This document shows positions 14,431 to 17,120 of a stretch of DNA of 17,120 nucleotides, piece by piece (positions within the stretch are counted from its first letter, which is position 1; each line of letters opens with the position of its first letter). Origin of the DNA: Dehalococcoidales bacterium (GTDB lineage: Bacteria; Chloroflexota; Dehalococcoidia; Dehalococcoidales; Fen-1064); the NCBI GenBank assembly GCA_016929875.1, contig JAFGHZ010000004.1:1-17120 (forward strand), given 5' to 3'. A program made the translations under genes and the position numbers. The notes under the pieces were generated by a model. The model saw only the letters and a list, made by a program, of their open reading frames with translations, had not been told where the DNA came from and searched no databases.

Positions 14431-16854
14431 ATGAAATATGCTGAGGTCAGTGTTAATTCCCCCGTCGCACAGCGTCAGACCTTCAGTTATGCCATTCCAC
14501 CCGGATTGAATGTCAGTATCGGTCAAGCCGTTTACGTCCCGTTCGGAGAAAAGACTGCTCAGGGCATCGTTCTCGAGTTGACCGATTTACCGTCTGTCGA
14601 GCAGACCCGCGATATCACCGGCATTATCGATCCACAACCATTACTGACTGCCGACCGTATTTTACTGGCAAAATGGCTGAGTAATTATTATCTCTCCCCG
14701 CTTTTCGACGCAGTTGCAATGATGTTACCGCCGGGGTTCGAACGACGTATACTCACCTTCATTTCTCCGTCACAGCACAGCACCGACATTGCACCACTCA
14801 ACGAACACCAAAACAAGCTGTTGGAATTAACGAGGGAAAAAGGAAGGCTCAGTCTTAGGGAAGCAGAAAAGCTGCTCGGTAAAAAACGGGCATCCGCTAC
14901 TGTTTCTCAACTTATCAAACTCAACCTGATAACGAGAAGCTATGAACTGGAAAGGATAAGAGTTAAACCTCAAAAATTACCTTATTTACAACCGATAGCC
15001 GATAGAGAAAAAATACCCGGGATAATCGAGAAACTCGCTAAAAAAGCCCCGAAGCAAGCAAAGCTCCTTAAATTACTATCGGACCAAAAGGATGCCATAT
15101 CATTAGCTGAAGCCAGACTGAAAACCGGGTGTGACAAATCGACTGCCGACGCCCTGGCCCAAAAGGGACTTATCCATATTATATATATTGAAGTGCGCAG
15201 AGAACCTTTGTCTCACTACAATACCACCCCTTCCGGACCGTTGAGATTGACCACTGCGCAGGAATCCGTCTTCGAACCGATTCGTGACAGCATTCGCAGG
15301 AGAGAGAATAAATCCGGGGTCTTTCTTCTGCACGGCGTTACTGCCAGCGGCAAAACGGAAATCTATCTTCAAGCATTGTCGGAAACAGTCAAACTCGGCA
15401 AACGCGGTATTGCTCTGGTCCCTGAAATCGCCCTGACACCGCAGACTATCGAGAGGTTTTCCGCCCGCTTCCCGGGAAGGATCGCTATCCTGCACAGTCA
15501 GTTATCACTGGGAGAACAATTCGATGAATGGCAGAGAATTAAGAACGGCGAGGTCGATGTGGTCGTCGGGCCTCGCAGTGCCCTCTTCGCACCGCAACCG
15601 GACCTCGGCCTCATAATTATCGACGAAGAGCACGAATGGACCTACAAGCAACGGGAGCAGTCCCCTCGCTATCATGCGCGGGACGCGGCAATAAAACTTG
15701 CCGAATTAACCAGCGCGGTTGTCGTCCTCGGCAGTGCTACCCCTTCTACCGAGACCTGTTACCATGCTCTTCAAGGCGATTATCATTTACTTCAATTACA
15801 GGAAAGGGTAGTCCCTATAGAAAATGCACCACTCCCTCAAGTCACGGTGGTAGATATGAGGGAAGAATTGAAAGACGGTAACCGCAGTATTTTCAGCCGG
15901 GCACTCTCACAGGCAATCGAGAGTATCCTATCGAAAAAAGAGCAGGCGATTCTATTTCTAAACCGTCGGGGCGGAGCTACCGCGATTCAATGTCGGAATT
16001 GCGGCTTCGTGTTGAAATGCAAGCGCTGTGATGTCCCTTTGACCTACCACTCCGACTCCGGTTCTCTAATATGCCATCGCTGTAATTACAAAACCACAGT
16101 TCCGCAGACCTGCCCGAGATGTCTCAGCAGACGTATCCGATATCTGGGCATCGGGACCGAAAAACTCGAGGAAGAGGTAAAGGAATCATTCCCACAAGCA
16201 CGGCTATTACGCTGGGACAGTGACGTTACTCAAAAGAGGCTCTCGCACGAAGCGATATTGAACAGGTTCCGTTCTCACGAAGCCGATATTCTCATCGGGA
16301 CACAGATGGTCGCTAAAGGGCTGGACATCCCGCTGGTGACGCTGGTCGGAGTAGTTATTGCCGACACTTCGCTGAATTTACCCGATTTCCGTGCCGGTGA
16401 AAGGACCTTTCAATTACTTAGCCAGGTAGCCGGGAGGGCCGGACGGGGCCTATCAGGCGGACAGGTATTTATCCAGACTTACAACCCCGGACATTATGCG
16501 GTCCAGACCGCCGCTAAACACGACTACGTAGCATTTTATAAACAGGAAATAGAATTCCGCAGACAATTGCGCGAGCCGCCTTTCACACAGCTCGCCTGTC
16601 TCACTTACACCCACAAAAATGACAACCGCTGCCGTGAAGAAGCCGAAAAAACAGCAAAACGAATTATGGCACTAAAAGAATCCAGAGGAGCATCCGGAAT
16701 GAGCCTGGTAGGACCAGCGCCCGCCTTTATACACCGCCTCAGGGGCAGGTATCGCTGGCAGATAATTTTACGTGGTTCGGATTTATCAAGCTTTCTCGCG
16801 GGGTGCCCATTCCCCCAGGGATGGACAATTGACATTGACCCTGTCGGACTTTAA
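14431..16854 (+). CDS. priA: Primosomal protein N' (replication restart helicase PriA)
   Basis: Superfamily 2 DNA helicase that recognises abandoned replication forks and reloads the replicative helicase. It has 807 residues, in the family range. Domains: N-terminal 3'-end-binding domain (1 to about 105, AEVSVNSPVAQRQTFSYAIP), a winged-helix region (about 110-200), and the helicase core. The core has Walker A GVTASGKTE (302-310), motif II DEEH (398-401) followed by EWTYKQ, and GSATPSTET. Inserted between the helicase lobes is the zinc region with four Cys pairs (about 521-564: CRNC, CKRC, CHRC, CPRC). The second lobe includes GTQMVAKGLD and QVAGRAGR. GGAG at 14421-14424, 6 nt before ATG, supports the start. 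It is intact and probably cotranscribed with def, 32 bp downstream. Confidence 0.97.
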   Translation: MKYAEVSVNSPVAQRQTFSYAIPPGLNVSIGQAVYVPFGEKTAQGIVLELTDLPSVEQTRDITGIIDPQPLLTADRILLAKWLSNYYLSPLFDAVAMMLPPGFERRILTFISPSQHSTDIAPLNEHQNKLLELTREKGRLSLREAEKLLGKKRASATVSQLIKLNLITRSYELERIRVKPQKLPYLQPIADREKIPGIIEKLAKKAPKQAKLLKLLSDQKDAISLAEARLKTGCDKSTADALAQKGLIHIIYIEVRREPLSHYNTTPSGPLRLTTAQESVFEPIRDSIRRRENKSGVFLLHGVTASGKTEIYLQALSETVKLGKRGIALVPEIALTPQTIERFSARFPGRIAILHSQLSLGEQFDEWQRIKNGEVDVVVGPRSALFAPQPDLGLIIIDEEHEWTYKQREQSPRYHARDAAIKLAELTSAVVVLGSATPSTETCYHALQGDYHLLQLQERVVPIENAPLPQVTVVDMREELKDGNRSIFSRALSQAIESILSKKEQAILFLNRRGGATAIQCRNCGFVLKCKRCDVPLTYHSDSGSLICHRCNYKTTVPQTCPRCLSRRIRYLGIGTEKLEEEVKESFPQARLLRWDSDVTQKRLSHEAILNRFRSHEADILIGTQMVAKGLDIPLVTLVGVVIADTSLNLPDFRAGERTFQLLSQVAGRAGRGLSGGQVFIQTYNPGHYAVQTAAKHDYVAFYKQEIEFRRQLREPPFTQLACLTYTHKNDNRCREEAEKTAKRIMALKESRGASGMSLVGPAPAFIHRLRGRYRWQIILRGSDLSSFLAGCPFPQGWTIDIDPVGL

Positions 16855-16886
16855 GCTTTACTATATATATTGAAGGGTGAATTATT

Positions 16887-17120
16887 ATGTCAGTGCTACC
16901 GATAAGAACAGTGCCCGACCCTATTTTGAGACAGAAAGCAAAGAGGGTCAGGACAATCGATAAATCAGTGAGAAAACTGATTAAAGATATGGAAGAAACG
17001 CTGCAAACCTCCGGCGGAGTCGGACTGGCAGCAAATCAGGTCGGTGTTGCTTTACGTGTCCTCGTAATCAGTATTCCGGATAACGAACACAGCGCCCTCA
17101 TAAATCCCGAAGTAGTAAAA
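16887..17120 (+). CDS. def: Peptide deformylase (3' end cut by window)
   Basis: Metalloenzyme that removes the formyl group from the N-terminal methionine of new proteins. The first 78 residues are present: MSVLPIRTVPDPILRQKAKRV is the typical deformylase opening, and motif 1 appears as GVGLAANQVGV, with Asn where many members have Pro. The other two motifs (EGCLS and HExxH, which bind the metal) would lie beyond the window, so catalytic integrity cannot be judged. GAAGGGTGA at 16872-16880 is a good ribosome site for ATG 16887. The gene follows priA in the same direction; priA-def is a common bacterial pairing. Confidence 0.95.
   Translation, partial: MSVLPIRTVPDPILRQKAKRVRTIDKSVRKLIKDMEETLQTSGGVGLAANQVGVALRVLVISIPDNEHSALINPEVVK

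Noticed and set aside
1..17120. Mobile elements, CRISPR arrays, tRNA or rRNA genes
   Set aside because: No terminal inverted repeats, transposase or integrase motifs, regularly spaced repeats or cloverleaf-like sequences were noticed. Almost all sequence is accounted for by housekeeping genes.

Overview
The window looks like a core-genome segment from a Chloroflexota bacterium, most likely a Dehalococcoidia-type organism. This is an inference from gene content and order: a short mraZ-rsmH-ftsA-ftsZ cluster with no mur, ftsI, ftsW, ftsL or ftsQ genes, directly followed by nrdR and a B12-dependent class II ribonucleotide reductase, with trmD-rplS-priA-def beyond. No database search was possible. 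No phage, transposon, CRISPR array, tRNA or rRNA was seen.

Layout. (1) Positions 1-4361, + strand: the 3' part of an operon for a Gld-type ABC-2 exporter (ATPase cut by the window edge, permease, GldG-like auxiliary protein, DUF4340-like membrane-anchored protein with an Ig/CARDB-like C-terminus), followed by acpS. (2) Positions 4325-8131, - strand: nrdR, nrdJ and a NYN-domain protein, probably one transcript. Its promoter has a perfect palindrome matching the NrdR box exactly between the -35 and -10. (3) Positions 8301-12329, - strand: mraZ-rsmH-ftsA-ftsZ. At its head are a good -35, a weaker -10 and three 10-bp-phased MraZ boxes. At its end is a textbook intrinsic terminator. (4) Positions 12612-17120, + strand: trmD, a conspicuously AT-rich small gene of unknown function, rplS with its own promoter, priA, and the 5' part of def.

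How the parts fit. Two autoregulatory circuits are visible in the DNA: MraZ on the division genes and NrdR on deoxynucleotide synthesis. Each regulator is the first gene of the operon it should control. The division cluster keeps the FtsA/FtsZ cytoskeletal pair but no local peptidoglycan genes, which fits a wall-less lineage. The reductase uses adenosylcobalamin, yet its leader is too short for a B12 riboswitch. The least explained parts are the exporter operon, the NYN protein attached to the nrd operon, and the AT-rich gene between trmD and rplS.
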